NCBI GenBank assembly: GCA_043228905.1
Contig: JBHGNT010000006.1
Span: 21,824,001-21,888,000, forward strand
Length of the DNA: 64,000 nucleotides
Origin: Azolla caroliniana
Taxonomy: Eukaryota > Polypodiophyta
Direction: 5' to 3'
The notes beneath the pieces are model-generated. The model saw only the letters and a list, made by a program, of their open reading frames with translations, did not search any database and was not told where the DNA came from. Below are positions 36,840 to 48,707 of the stretch, one piece after another; the first letter of the stretch is position 1, and each line of letters begins with the position of its first letter. Both the position numbers and the translations under genes were made by a program.

Positions 36840-36880
<41 letters not shown>

Positions 36881-37212
36881 CCAAAAAAAGATACTACATT
36901 AGTATTAGAAAACCGCCATAAGGCTAAACATACAAGCTATACCGATCCCCTATATTTATCTAAAGTCTAACCATTGGCTTGAATAAACACTTTGGTGTTG
37001 AGTAGAACCACTCCACCTTACCAAAATACCGTCTATAAAATATACCTATGTCCCAAATGGCATGAAACTCCACCCGCCTAAGCTCCGCTTGATGCGTATT
37101 ACCTTTTATACCATCCAAAATCCCTCTAAGATTATGTACAATCTCTATCCAAATTCCGGAGATTATTTGAGCAGGTCTTTCAATCATATTTTGAAATACC
37201 TTCAGACCATAA
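36831..37212 (-). mobile_element. 5'-truncated L1 fragment (minus)
   Basis: Bracketed by TCAGACCATAA (36831-36841 and 37202-37212). The 3' end appears as 39 uninterrupted T bases at 36842-36880, followed by the L1 3'-end sequence resembling that at about 8773-8815. The 75-codon minus frame inside shows no motif I can assign with confidence. Confidence 0.85.
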
Positions 37213-38160
37213 AATTTTCATCATAAACATTATAAGTTGTTATCATAAGAATAACGCACAAAATATATGAAAATTGACAATGTCTTAATTAGTGTTTTAA
37301 CAACAAATTTCGTTTGTTTTGTGTTCACATGAGTGTTGGCCCAAGGTATATTGAAGTTATCACATTTTAGTACTTTATCACATTCAAACAAACTATTACA
37401 AAGAATCAATAATATGGAGTATTGATCCTTCAAATGAGCTCATTTTATGAACATTATCATCAACATAATCTATGATTAACATCAAAACTATTGTCTATAC
37501 TATATATAGGATCGAGATTTATTCAATTCAAAAGTTTCAATTATGGCTATAAATATCATAAGAGAATAGATTTCAATAGTATGTGCAAAAGCGTGTGCGT
37601 AATAACTATATTCTTCAACAACCATAACGTAATAGGAGACACTTTAATTCCATTTATGAGCAACACTAAAAATGTATCACATTATGTATCAATTTTTAAG
37701 CCATCACTATGCAAGCGACTATGTGAGCCCTGGATCTGCAAGCAAGCCTTCAATGATAAGAGTGAGTTCTAGATTTTATATGTCCATAATTTGAACGAAG
37801 ACATTTATTATCAATGCTTCACTCTAGATCCGATTATATCATAACAACTTTCATGTATGTAATTGTCTACATTAACATATGTATACATATATAACATTCC
37901 CATAAATCTTGCATCTACAATCATAGCATACACCCTTTATTTTCCACATTTACAACTTCCATTCATTAATATGAAATCTACGTCTTCGTTGTGCTATAAA
38001 TGGTGATATAAATAATATGATGGTCGGCACAAGACGTTGCTCCGATTATGAATGATCAAATCAAGATATTATTTTACATCAATCTCATGGAAAGTTTTCT
38101 TCGCCCATGTTTAGTTGTATTTAAGAACAACTATAGTACAATTTCGAATGTGTTATATAT
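37213..38160. other. Intergenic, nothing recognised
   Basis: About 950 bp of AT-rich sequence without recognisable features. Confidence 0.5.
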
Positions 38161-38640
38161 GCACATTAAAGCTTCAATGATATCCAAATTTCCCAATCTA
38201 ACAATTGACAATAATCATATCGCGTGTTAGTTAGGAATTTGAGCTAAAGTTATTATGACTTTAAGAAATCTCAATCAACAATTTATTAATGCCAGTGATC
38301 ATTTTCCTTGATACATTCACATTAAACCTTCAATTATCTCCAAATTTCCCAATCTAACAATTGACAATACTCATATCGCATATTAGTTAGGACATTGAGC
38401 TAAAGTCATTATGACTTTAAGATATCTACCATCTTAAACAATTTATTAATGCCAGTGATCATTTTCCTTGATACATTCGCATTAAAGCTTCAATTATCTC
38501 CAAATTTCCCAATCTAACAATTGACAATAATCATATTGTGTGTTAGTTAGGACTTTGAGGTAAAGTCATTATGACTTTAGGAAATCTACAATCTCAAACT
38601 ATTTATTTATGTTATAACCATTTTCCTTGAGTCATTCATA
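38161..38640. repeat. 160-bp tandem repeat, three units
   Basis: AAATTTCCCAATCTAACAAT recurs at 38185, 38342 and 38502, giving unit lengths of 157 and 160 bp. Each unit also contains TTAGTTAGGA, AAAGT(C/T)ATTATGACTTTA and TTTTCCTTGA. Units 1-3 are similar, and the third erodes towards 38640. No coding potential. Confidence 0.9.
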
Positions 38641-40559
38641 TATAGATCTTTTTGGAAAAAGGTACAGAAAAGGCATGGCATTCTATTCATAGAACTATGT
38701 ATATGTAAGCCGAAACATCTTCAAGAAATTGAATGGAGTTTTTATCATGTAATCTTTTTTCTATGCTAGCATTACAAGAAAATGACGTCTTTTAATACAT
38801 GCAGGGCACTTATACATTGCAAGAGTGGGATAAAACCAAGTGTTAACACAAGTCATGTTGCAATCATACCTCCTATTTGGCCTTGTAAGGCTTTGAAAAT
38901 CACTGATCATCACTCCGAAATGCTTGGCAAGGATACTATTATGTTGATTTAGTTCATATGCACATTTTAAGTAGAACTATTTTATTTACATTTCATATTT
39001 TTGGGACAATGATTAGAATCTACCCAAAGAACCATCCAAAATTTGAAATTAGTTGATTAGATTTTCTTACTTTGTAAGGCTAATTAATTTCAAGGTACTC
39101 TTCAAGCACAAACAATTGAAGGTTTCAATTTTCTAAGGTATCTAGGGATTAGAGGACATACGTAACAATATAATATTCTCAAGATATAAAAGGACAAAGA
39201 CTACAACTTTCGAGGAAAAAAGAACAATGATTAAAGGCCAAGCCTCAACAATGATGATGAAATTTCATAGTACTTGTGCATCCTACCATTGTAATCAATC
39301 AATTGTACCAACACTTCCTCTCTTCCAACATTAAGGGTAAACGTACATGGCTACAAAGATTAGAGGGGAAATTTCTCAATAGAATGAAAGTATGTACAAT
39401 AAAACTTAAATGGGTGAATATAAGTAATGAATATGAGTTATAAATTTGAAGATAATTATATGGGGCTACATAGTATAACTTTGGTTGAAAGATGGAAACT
39501 CTCATGTGAGAGGAGCATTATAGGAGGAGAACGCTCCAAATACTTTCCACTAAAATGTAAGAAAGCTCCAATACTTTGTGCTCGAACCCTAGTCAACTTG
39601 ATGCTGGAATAGGTTGTCTAAAATTGGTATTTGTTCAATTTATACATTAGGCACTAAAATCATAAGAAAGCAACAATAATATGAACTCTAAGAGTCAGGT
39701 CGACAACATAATAAAGTGCGAACATTGATTGGTAGCAAACACGGATGCATTAGCACTTTTAGTTGGAAAGGGGATATGAGGACGACCTGAGATTTATGCA
39801 AAAGAGACACAAATAATGATGTTTGTTTTGTTTCATATAAGTCATCAACATGATTATATTTGGTTATCATTATCGGCTTGACCTATTATTGTGGCCCCAA
39901 TTCCGGAATTGGTGACATATAACCTAATTTGAAAAACATTGATACTCATGATGCACACTAACGACATCAATTGAAAGTTAATTAAAGATAACACTTGGTT
40001 ATTGGCAAAAGTTTCACTTACATGAAACATTACCCAATATATACAATGGTGGCATCGAGTATTGGATGAGTGGTGACAATTTCATCGTCTATTCCATGTG
40101 AAAGTTTTTCCTTGGCATACAATTGTGAGTGGGTTTCATTTGGTGGTGGCTTTAAACTCTGACACATTTAATATGGGACATATTTTTCATATGAAATGAT
40201 TAAGGAGTATCTCAAACATAGATTTCTTATATGCATAGTTGCTACTGTCATTTGGGTTGTAACTTGTTATGTTGTGCAACTATGACCTTTATTAACTAGG
40301 AAAGTATTGTCACTCTTTTATTGAGTTTTGGCATCAAGATCTAGAGCTTTACCCTTTTCACCATGCAAGGTGGTATTTGACTACCTTAGATTTAATGTCT
40401 ATGGTACAATTGGAGTGTGAGAATTAGTTCTTGGTTGATTGTCTCCATGGTCTATCATAAGAGTAATGGGCTAAAAGGAAAAGGAAAATTTCAAAATAGA
40501 GTTTTGAGGTAAACTTGTCTTCAAATGAATTTCCTTTTCATCAACTATCTAACAACAAA
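38641..40559. other. Intergenic, nothing recognised
   Basis: About 1.9 kb of AT-rich sequence; no recognised genes or repeats. Confidence 0.5.
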
Positions 40560-41458
40560 TTAGAGGGTTTGCTTTTTTTTTTTCAGAAAGATTCTTTTCA
40601 ATAGTATTAAGAAAAATGCCCAAAGGCTACAACTTGAATTTATCTACCTAGAAGCTTACAATGTTTTATGTACAATGATGTATGGTAATCCTAAGAACAA
40701 ATATAGGAACTTGTAAAGGGTGTTGAAATTTGTTGATGTACACTACCATGGTGTACTAATATTCAAGGAAGGGTCCATGGAAATCAATAGTTACATTGAG
40801 GCCTTTGATCTAACACTGCAAAGAGGGGCAACTTTGTCCATAAGTGAAGAAGCTTCTTCCTTCACTTATTAACATTTTCTGGAGAACCATGCATATTGTC
40901 ATACTGACCCCAGACTATTGCCAGCAAGTTCTCCCATATCTCGAGCAGTACATCTGAGAAACGAAGATCTGTTGTATCATAAAGTCGGTTACATCTACCT
41001 TTCCATAATTCCCATAACATTATCATAGTCACTCTTTTCTAGAATTGGACAAATCGCACCTGCTTTCAAGGTTGCTGAAAGGGACTAACTAATATTAATC
41101 TTTTATTATGTATCATCGTGGCCTCGTGAACATCGTCTGCCTCATACAACATCAATTTGGAATGTAAAACTCCTCACATTGTTGATCCCCAATAAAATAG
41201 GCAACCGACATTTACCATTAGGAATAAAGAAAGGGCTTTATTCCATACTTGGTGAGCCAAGGGACAAGACCAAAAGACATGCTTGGTAGTTTGGATCTGA
41301 GCTGCATAGCAAAAGCAACATTGCCTAAGATTGGGTGCTACATTCCCTTTCGATGAATGACCAACTAGTAATGCCACATGCACTAATAGCCATATGAAGA
41401 GAATAAATTTAGTGGCCCCCTTGAATGACCAGATCCATTCAAATATTAGAGGATTTGC
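40560..41458 (-). mobile_element. 5'-truncated L1 fragment (minus)
   Basis: Flanked by TTAGAGGGTTTGC (40560-40572) and TTAGAGGATTTGC (41446-41458), a 13-bp duplication with one difference. The T-run at 40573-40583 is the poly(A) tail read in reverse. The minus frame at 41383-41174 has CCFCYAAQIQTTKHVFWSCP, the plant L1 zf-RVT knuckle with QVWNKAL after it. Confidence 0.85.
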
Positions 41459-41721
41459 CTTGCCATCAGGTCCTCACTATAATAGTAGGGACAACAAGGG
41501 TTTTTTGCTTCAATCTACAATACTTTAAGAAACAATCAAAGAGACCCATGGCATATCAACAATGAGCATCAAAGAAGAGTCAAAGAAGCTCCACAATGAG
41601 CATTATTTGTACTCCAAGAGAAGTTGTTGTATCGTCAATTTCACATTCTTATCGAAAATGTCATCTAGGGAACATTATCACAAAGAGTATTGCAACATCT
41701 TTAGACAAATAATGTTTTAAA

Positions 41722-42390
41722 ACAATTGTATAGTGTGGGAACCTTAGCTCTCCTAATTGTGCAGCGTGCCCAAATGCAATAGAATCAATCCGACATGCTC
41801 TATGGGACTGCCCAGAGTTCCATCAAATATGACAAGGGGTTTGGCCGCTTATTGCAAGTATGCCAGGTGCAAGGCTTAATCAAGTGGGGAAATATATGTT
41901 GGCTATCATGGCAGGCCCCAATTGACAGATACGAGCATCAAGAGGAGGGGATGACTTTGGTGATAAAAGCACAAGAGGTTTTTTTCTCCACCATCGACAA
42001 TGTCCACTCAACTACTATCAATGGCAAATCTCAAGTTGCGTTGGAATTGGTTAGCCCAATAACTCTTTGTATTCTATGGAAACAACAGTGTAGATGAGTC
42101 TTCTCCAACCAAACCGCGCAACCAATAGTGTTAATGCAAGAGATATGGAGTGAAGTTGTAGCCACTCTAAAGAGCCAATATGATGGCCTCAAGGGCGACT
42201 CCGTTGGAGTTGAAGACAATGACTAGCCTTCATCCAACAATAGTCATCCTCCCCCTTTATTGAGTCAGTTGGCATCCACATAAGATGAACCTATCACGTC
42301 CCTACAGGGATTTGTATATATTAATCTCATATGTAAAATTTTATAACTAATGGAAGGAATTTTTTTTGGAAAAAAAAAACAATTGTATAG
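41722..42390 (+). mobile_element. 5'-truncated L1 fragment (plus)
   Basis: Flanked by ACAATTGTATAG (41722-41733 and 42379-42390). It opens within the zf-RVT knuckle (CAACPNAIESIRHALWDC, 41759-41812), continues through a partly open C-terminal region and ends with ACTAATGGAAGG...TTTTGGA-A9. The interior is about 0.64 kb. It is a sister of the fragment at 45376-45935: both share GAGGGGATGACTTTGGTGAT and AAAGAGCCAATATGAT. Confidence 0.88.
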
Positions 42391-45362
42391 ATAAATCATG
42401 TTTTAGAGAGTTTGTCTAGCATTGTTTGGGTGAAAGAGGCACCTAGTAAAATATTGAAAGGAAACAATAAAAGCTTTGACCATTTTGACATTAATGTGTC
42501 TTACTATGTTATTGAAGTAGTTAATTTTCTAAGGTGATGAACCCCAAGGTACGTGTGACATTCACCGATCTCCTTGTTCTTACACCCTTAGATTTGTATC
42601 CTTTTTCAATGGCATTATTTGATTGTCCCATTGCTTTTTCTCATTCCTTTTATTTGGTAGTATTAAAAAAGATACACGTTTTTCATGTCCATTTCTCTTT
42701 CTTCGCCCATTCCTCTAGCCCCAAGGTTTTGCAAACTCATTGTTGATGAAGAGAGATAGAAAAAAGATAGAGAAAAGAAGAGGAAGAGAAGGTTATTTTA
42801 TAATATTAGAAAAACAATACAAGCTTCATAGACTCTTACTAATAACTCCACTACATAGAACTTTCTTTTTTTCTATGACACTAAACCCAAATAGACTTCC
42901 CTTCTTTCGTTCGGCTCCTACGAAAGCACTTCTCACTTCATATAGATTTTCTTCTTCTTCCTTCTTTCGTCTACTAAGCCTCTTCCCATTTCTTCTAATC
43001 TTCTTATTCTTCCTCCTCCTAACAAGCCCCTTCACACTTCTTGTAGACCTTCTATTCTTCCTCTATCTTACTTTGAGTAAGAACACAGTCTTATTTATAG
43101 GTTTTTTGTTGCTTTATTTTTTCTTTTTCTTAAACAAATATCGTCTATATGAGGCATGTTTTATTTATATTACTCGTTTTGGAAAGCTCTTCGTGTTAGA
43201 TTTCTTATGCATCTTTTCTTTTCTAATTTGGATACCGGATGAGGAAATTATAAACTTTTTTCTCTACCTAGCTCTTTATATCCACGCTTGGATTTTTGCT
43301 TTTTTTGCCTTTTTTCCCCACTTCCCTTTTTTCCTTGCTTTTTCTACTTTTGAAAAATGCCTCTAATGGTATATCCCTTCAAGTTCCTTCGTCTTTAAAC
43401 TCTTGAACCTTTCATATCGTGCTTTATTCTTATACACCTTAGTATCCAATGTATTTGCCACGGTCTTTTCTTACAAACAAAAATTGACTTCACAATTGTC
43501 ACATCATGTAGAGCATTTTAAAAGGGGGAATTGTGTATGTGTATGTGTATCCGCAATTTATAAATCAAATATTATGAATTTGACAATCTTTTAGCTTCTT
43601 AAGTTTATCCTCAAGTCTAAAAACTAAGTTTGTCCAATCCACAATGATAGAATGTGCATGTGATACCACAAAAATAAAAGTGTCATGTTCGGATAACGTC
43701 ATGAATTTATGTAATGCTTTGAGAAAAGTTGATGAGACAATGAATCTTGTCTTGATTGAGTTAACATATGATATTGTCCTCACTAGAGGCTAAGAGAGTT
43801 CAACTTTCCACAAGGATATATGAACTCCTAAACAAGTTGATGAGAGCTTTGAGCTTTTTGTCACCTAAATTATAGAACATTATTTTGAAATGGGAGAAAG
43901 GCATCTTGGGGATGGGCACATCTATGATCAACATATGTATGTCTAGCACAACAACATGAGCCTCAAAGATTAAAATTTGGGAAGTTTCTAAAATTGGAAA
44001 TGTATGCAATGTTTCAAACAAATGAGGTACTCTATGGATACATAATATACTATACGAGGGAAACTTTAACATTCTACTTTAATCCTTTTTTTCTATTGAA
44101 GTTTGAAACTTTTTTGGCTACTTGTTGCTCTCCTATGAATTTTTCACTAAAGATTTGTTGTCATTGTTTTTGTTTTGGAAATTTTTAAGAACCATATACC
44201 TACTTGAACCCTCTTTATTACTCTCTTATGTTTGCTTATCTTTTGGCAAAAGTAGGAACTAGATCAAAAGTATGTGAGCAAAATATCTTCAACTTAACAA
44301 TAGAGGTTTGATTTTTGTTGAGTGCATCACGAAATACATGAACAAATATCATTATCCTAATGTCCATGAAAAGAAAATCAATGATTCATTTGCATGCACT
44401 TAGCCAAGATAACATGTTATCATGTTAACAAACAAATGCTATGAAATTTTGCAACCGAACATTATTACAAGGTAACAATCTCGCACAAAGAACTTTACAA
44501 TAATATATAGGATGAGTTTTTCTTATGAATTAACCAAAACAAAACTCTATGAATCAATGTAAATTGCAACAAAATTTGATGGTGACTATAAAATTTGCAA
44601 CAACCATTATGACATTTGTTAACCACAATCTAACTCTAGGAATCAATGTATATTGCATCGAACATCATAATTTTAGCCTTACACAACTTTTATTCTAGAT
44701 ATGTGTTAATGGTTGCCAGAACTATACGTTCCTCCTAACTCTAGGATTGGGTCTTTGTCTCGTGCATGTATTAATCTCAATATACCTCCCTATGAAGGTC
44801 ATGATGTAGGACTAGACCCATATACCCTATTTTTAACAAGGGTAACAATAGTCATCAAGCGCTTCTAATTTTACCACAATAGCCTCTTTACTTGAATATA
44901 AGCGGATTGTCGGTTGAATACTATTCTCGAAAAGATTAAGCGTAACTGAGTTACTTATAAAAGGAGTAACATTTTCAATAAATTAAATTTTTTGAGAATC
45001 CTTATAAGAAATCATTTATAACCCTTTTAGTCAAATCATAGATTGGGAAACTCTTCGGATAATTTAATGGATGAGTTTGGTAGTCATTGTCTTTGCATGT
45101 ATATAGGATCAAGTAGACATGGGCAAAAGGCTTGTTCAATTCCTAAATGAAGGCAAGCTTTCTTCTTCGCTTTCTCCAATACATATACTTCTCTTCGAGA
45201 GTTTTAGACACATAATCAATCATCTTGACATGAGGAACCTCCACCCTAATTGGATTGCCTAGATGTTTATAAATCACCCGATGATGCACTACCTGCCTTG
45301 ACCACGCTCATCGTATCTCATTTAGTACACAAAATGAGAACTCATTTATGCATGGTAATCGT
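42391..45362. other. Intergenic, copy B of a segmental duplication
   Basis: 42646-44250 shares ordered blocks with 35993-36720. Copy B is about 870 bp longer because of a T-rich stretch (about 42740-43560) that contains, on the minus strand, a CTATAAATAAG motif followed by a GAAG-rich segment, as in an LTR leader. The 208-codon frame over this stretch is low-complexity. No gene is supported. Confidence 0.45.
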
Positions 45363-45948
45363 TAAACCCGAAGCAGTCTAGAGACTCATTGAATATGGAG
45401 GGGGGTTGGCCGACTATTGCAATTATGCAAGGTGCAAAGCACATTAAAGTGGGGGAATATATGCTGGTGATCATGGCAGGCCCCAATCAACAAGAGGGGA
45501 TGACTTTGGTGATAAAGGCACAAGAGATCTCATTTTCCACCATCGACAATATTCACTCAACTCCCATCAATGTCAAAGATCAAGTTGTGTTGGAATTGGT
45601 TATCCCAATAACACTATGGACTCTCTAGAAATAACGTTATAGGTGGGTCTTCTCCAATCAAACTGTCCACTAGGTGACATTATTGTAGGAATATGGAATG
45701 AAGTTGTTGCCACTCTAAAGAGCCAATATGATAGCATCATGGGTGGATACGATGGAGCTGAAAGACAATGATTAGCCATCATCCAACAATGGTCATCCTC
45801 TCCCTTTTTTGAGTCAATGGGTCTCCACATAATATGGAACTATCGAGTTCCTTTTGGGGTTTGTACATAACATTCACAGTTGTAAAACTTTTATAACTAA
45901 TGGAAGGAGATTTGTTTTTGGAAAAAATTAAAAAATAAACTTGAAGCA
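45363..45948 (+). mobile_element. 5'-truncated L1 fragment (plus)
   Basis: Flanked by TAAACCCGAAGCA (45363-45375) and TAAACTTGAAGCA (45936-45948), two differences in 13. Contains the L1 C-terminal coding end (MTLVIKAQEISFSTIDN) and the TAACTAATGGAAGGAG...TTTTTGG-A-rich 3' end. Most similar to 41734-42378 but shorter at the 5' end. Confidence 0.8.
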
Positions 45949-46247
45949 ATAACAAAAAATTCCCGTATCTCCTTAGTCATGCCAATGTTATCATGTAAAA
46001 CTCCCAACAACATGATATGACCATTTGGTAAACCTTTTGCAATGCAAGGTTTTTGTTATGGTAACCTCGATCCTAGTAAATCTTGATCCCTCATCACATT
46101 AAGAAAGTCCTAAATGAAGGCTAACATTCTCCTTTGTTATGTAAGCCAAGAAATGTTGATACACAAGTGAATATAAGAAGAAAGCTTTTCGTTTTAGATG
46201 TCTTAGAAAATTATCTTAATAATAATGATGATAAGTTCAAGCATGTT

Positions 46248-46318
46248 GCCTCTATGGCGCAATGGTAGAGCATTACTCTTGTAAAGTAAAATCTGGAATT
46301 CAATCCTCAATGAGGCCA
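46248..46318 (+). pseudogene. tRNA-Thr(UGU) pseudogene, unit 1
   Basis: Aligned with the good copy at 46805. The anticodon stem-loop TTACT-CTTGTAA-AGTAA is intact with anticodon TGT, but the D arm reads GGCGCAATGG, the T stem has two mismatches and the acceptor stem pairs poorly. Confidence 0.7.
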
Positions 46319-46537
46319 TATATTAACGAGGGTATCCTAGAGTCTCTCAAAGCAACAAGTTGAAGGTTTTAAACATTGTACGATAACGTTCATATAGTTC
46401 AAATGTTAACAAGGATTTTCAGTACCTAAAACTGTTGATAACAAGTGCATATGATAAGAAATCCCTTGGTTGGTGATGGGCTTGATAATTCTACTAACAT
46501 TCATAATAATATTTAATGTTTAAAATTCAAACATATT

Positions 46538-46609
46538 GCCTCTATAGCTTAGTGGTAGAGCATTAGTCTTGTAAATTGAAGGTCTTGAGTTCAATCATTA
46601 GTGGTGTCA
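46538..46609 (+). pseudogene. tRNA-Thr(UGU) pseudogene, unit 2
   Basis: A 72-nt homologue with anticodon TGT in a 7-nt loop. The A-box region (TAGCTTAGTGG) and T loop TTCAATC are kept, but the T stem and acceptor stem each have one to two mismatches (3' end TGGTGTC). Probably not functional. Confidence 0.7.
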
Positions 46610-46804
46610 TTTGTCAACAAGATTATTTGTCAGAGTGTTTCTCAAAACAAGAAGTCGAAGGTTTTAAACATCTTACCATAACATTCATATAGTTCTGATG
46701 TTAAAGGCATGTTCAAAGCCTAAAAAATGTGCATATGGTAAGGAAGCTCTTGGTTGAAAATGAACTAGTAACATTGATAATAATATTTAAAGTCTATACA
46801 TGTT

Positions 46805-46876
46805 GCCTCTATAGCTCAGTGGTAGAGCGTCAGTCTTGTAAACTGAAGGTCTTGAGTTCAATCCTCAATGGGGGCA
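46805..46876 (+). tRNA. tRNA-Thr (anticodon UGU)
   Basis: A complete 72-nt cloverleaf. The acceptor GCCTCTA pairs with TGGGGGC (two G-T pairs), the D stem is GCTC/GAGC with TGG in the loop, the anticodon stem TCAGT/ACTGA encloses CTTGTAA (anticodon TGT, threonine), and the T stem TTGAG/CTCAA encloses TTCAATC. The discriminator base is A. Internal promoter boxes TAGCTCAGTGG and GAGTTCAATCC fit RNA polymerase III. No run of four T follows closely, which is a weakness. It lies in a tandem family of four related units, of which it is the best preserved. Confidence 0.85.
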
Positions 46877-46952
46877 TTTGTTAACATGTTAGAGATGGAC
46901 TCGATAATTATTCTATTAAGATTGATAATAATATTCAACTTTTAAACATATT

Positions 46953-47025
46953 GCCTTTATAGCTCAATTGTAGAGCATTAGTCTTGTAAACAAAAAGGCC
47001 TTGAGGTCAATCCTCAATGAGGGCA
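46953..47025 (+). pseudogene. tRNA-Thr(UGU) pseudogene, unit 4
   Basis: A 73-nt homologue. The acceptor (GCCTTTA/TGAGGGC) and T stem (TTGAG/CTCAA) pair fully, but the D loop has lost the GG pair (CAATTG), the anticodon stem has a mismatch (TTAGT/ACAAA) and there is one extra base in the variable region. Possibly transcribed, unlikely to be a good tRNA. Confidence 0.65.
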
Positions 47026-47361
47026 TCACTTGTTGCGTGTTTCTCAAAACAACAAGTCGAAGGTTTTAAACATATGAAAGGAACTAACACGGAAATATTG
47101 CTCAGCCACAACAGAGTCTTCAATCACTTTAATGAGAATCAAACACAAAAATGGGAAGTAGGGAGTGAGCGCACAATGAGAGGAAACACAGAGGCATTAT
47201 TTGTTGCATGTTTCTCAAAACAACAAGTCGAAGGTTTTAAACATCTGAAAGGAACTAACACGGAAATATTGCTCAGCCACAACAGAGTCTTCAATCACTT
47301 TAATGAGAATCAAACACAGAAATGGGAAGTAGGGAGCGAGCGCACAATGAGAGGAAATACA
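47019..47361. repeat. 171-bp tandem duplication
   Basis: Sequence from GTTGCGTGTTTCTCAAAAC (47032) recurs at 47203 with about four differences over 160 bp. In one frame both units read identically apart from a Met-to-Leu change. The unit joins the tRNA-repeat flank (CAAGTCGAAGG) to copia LTR sequence (from TGAAAGGAAC), so the duplication happened after the LTR was inserted. Confidence 0.9.
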
Positions 47362-47718
47362 AAGTGGAAACATAGAGGCAATGGCCTCGTGCTCGCAATC
47401 TTCGCCAGACGGCGGTTACAACAGAAAGTCTCTCTCGTAGCTACTCTCTCTCTCTCTCTCTATACAACAGTTATACACATACAACAATATGTCAACAACA
47501 CTTTTCTGTGATTGCCCTAGTTCATATTTATACTCATATGAACTTAGGGCTATTTACAAATATAGCCTTAGTAGGCTTACTCAAAACATATTTAGAAATA
47601 TGTCTCTCTTCCAGTTCTCATCGGGTCCATCCGATCCGGTTTTCGGATATCTTCCGGTGCTCACTGGGTCCTCTTTAGTCATAACCGGATCCCATCCGAA
47701 GGGACCGACTTCCCAACA
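47246..47718 (-). repeat. Copia 3' LTR (minus)
   Basis: On the minus strand it starts TGTTGGGAAGTCGGTCCC at 47718, directly after the purine tract GAAGGGAGAGAT, and probably ends CCTTTCA at 47246, about 473 bp. It contains a CT tract (47434-47460) and the GCCATTGCCTCT region shared with the split LTR at 2063-4373. The left end is inferred from the edge of tRNA-repeat sequence and is uncertain because of the 171-bp duplication. Confidence 0.65.
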
Positions 47719-48707
47719 ATCTCTCCCTTCACTCCAGCATGGGATGTCTCGTCAACCCGATCCGCTTTCGGCACATGTCCAGCTTGTCGGTTGTCAACAC
47801 CTTGGTCAGCATATTCGACCGTTCTCCTCCATGTGGATCTTCGTCAGCACAAACTCTTGATCTTCTACTCTCTCCCGGATCCAATGGTACCTCCGCTGGA
47901 TGTGCTTCGTCCGGGAATGGTATGCCGCGTTCTTTGTAAGGTGGATGACACTGTGACTATCACAGTAGAACCGGTATTCCTCCTGTCAGATCCCTAGCTC
48001 TCCGATGAAGTCCCTTATCCAGATTATCTCCTTGCCGGCTTCCACAACTGCCATGTACTCCACCTCCGTGGTTGACAACGCAACCGTCTTCTGCAGCCTC
48101 GACTGCCACGAAACAACTCATGACATATCCGGATGTAGACCGACTTGTATCCGCATTAGCCGACATATTTGAATCCTTGAATCCGTCAAGTTGAGGTTTA
48201 TCGGAGCCGAACCGGAAGCACATACTCGGGGTGCCTTTCAAATACCGGAGTACCCACTTTACCGTATTCCAGTGCTCTCTTCCAGGATTGCTCATGAACT
48301 AGCTCACCACTCCGACTGCATATCCGATATCCGGCCAAGTACATACCATTGCGTACATCAAGCTTCCGACGGTAGAGGCATATGGTATCTTCATCAATCC
48401 CATCTTCTCCAACTTTGTCCTCAGGCTTTGTTTTCCGGATAGCTTGTAGTTTGCCGAAAGTGTCGATCCGACCAATTTTGCCTCCGACATGTTGCACCGT
48501 TGAAGCACCTTTGTCACGTACTTCTCCTATGACAACCACAAAAACTTCTTCGACCAGTCCTGGATGATGTGACAGTATCTGTCTTGCCACACCCAAATCT
48601 TTCATTGAGAAGGTCCGGTTCAGAGCCTTCTTCAGCATTCCAATTTTAGTTCGGTCCGGTCCGACGATCAACATGTCATCCACATACAGAAGGAGTATCA
48701 AGAAATC
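47719..48707 (-). pseudogene. Copia pol end (RT and RNase H), broken
   Basis: On the minus strand: LLLYVDDMLIVGPDRTKI (RT catalytic YVDD, 48700-48645), MKDLGVARQI, then after a frame change MTKVLQRCNMSEAKLVGS and YASTVGSLMYAM (RT thumb, 48517-48330), then HWNTVKWVLRYLKGTPS (48270-48220) and RNase H in several frames down to the purine tract. At 48707 the element is cut by the LTR of the next copia, so its upstream half lies beyond the inserted material, outside the window. It is the outermost layer of the nest. Confidence 0.85.

Larger units (their letters stand above)
46220..47025 (+). repeat. Tandem tRNA-Thr repeat units
   Basis: The four tRNA copies are spaced 290, 267 and 148 bp apart, and their flanks are also related. 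AATAATATTnAAnn-like sequence precedes each, and CTCAAAACAACAAGTCGAAG with GTTTTAAACAT follows most. The repeated unit is therefore larger than the tRNA, so the family arose by tandem duplication of DNA and not by RNA-mediated insertion. Confidence 0.8.

Noticed and set aside
42740-43366. 208-codon open frame, very rich in Phe and Leu
   Set aside because: It lies in a T-rich, low-complexity stretch, has no domain, and overlaps a likely LTR-type sequence on the other strand. Composition alone explains the open frame and its membrane-like look.
47017-47511. 164-codon frame with an internal 57-residue repeat
   Set aside because: The repeat is a DNA duplication whose unit happens to be divisible by three, covering tRNA flank and LTR sequence. 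No domain or start context supports a protein.
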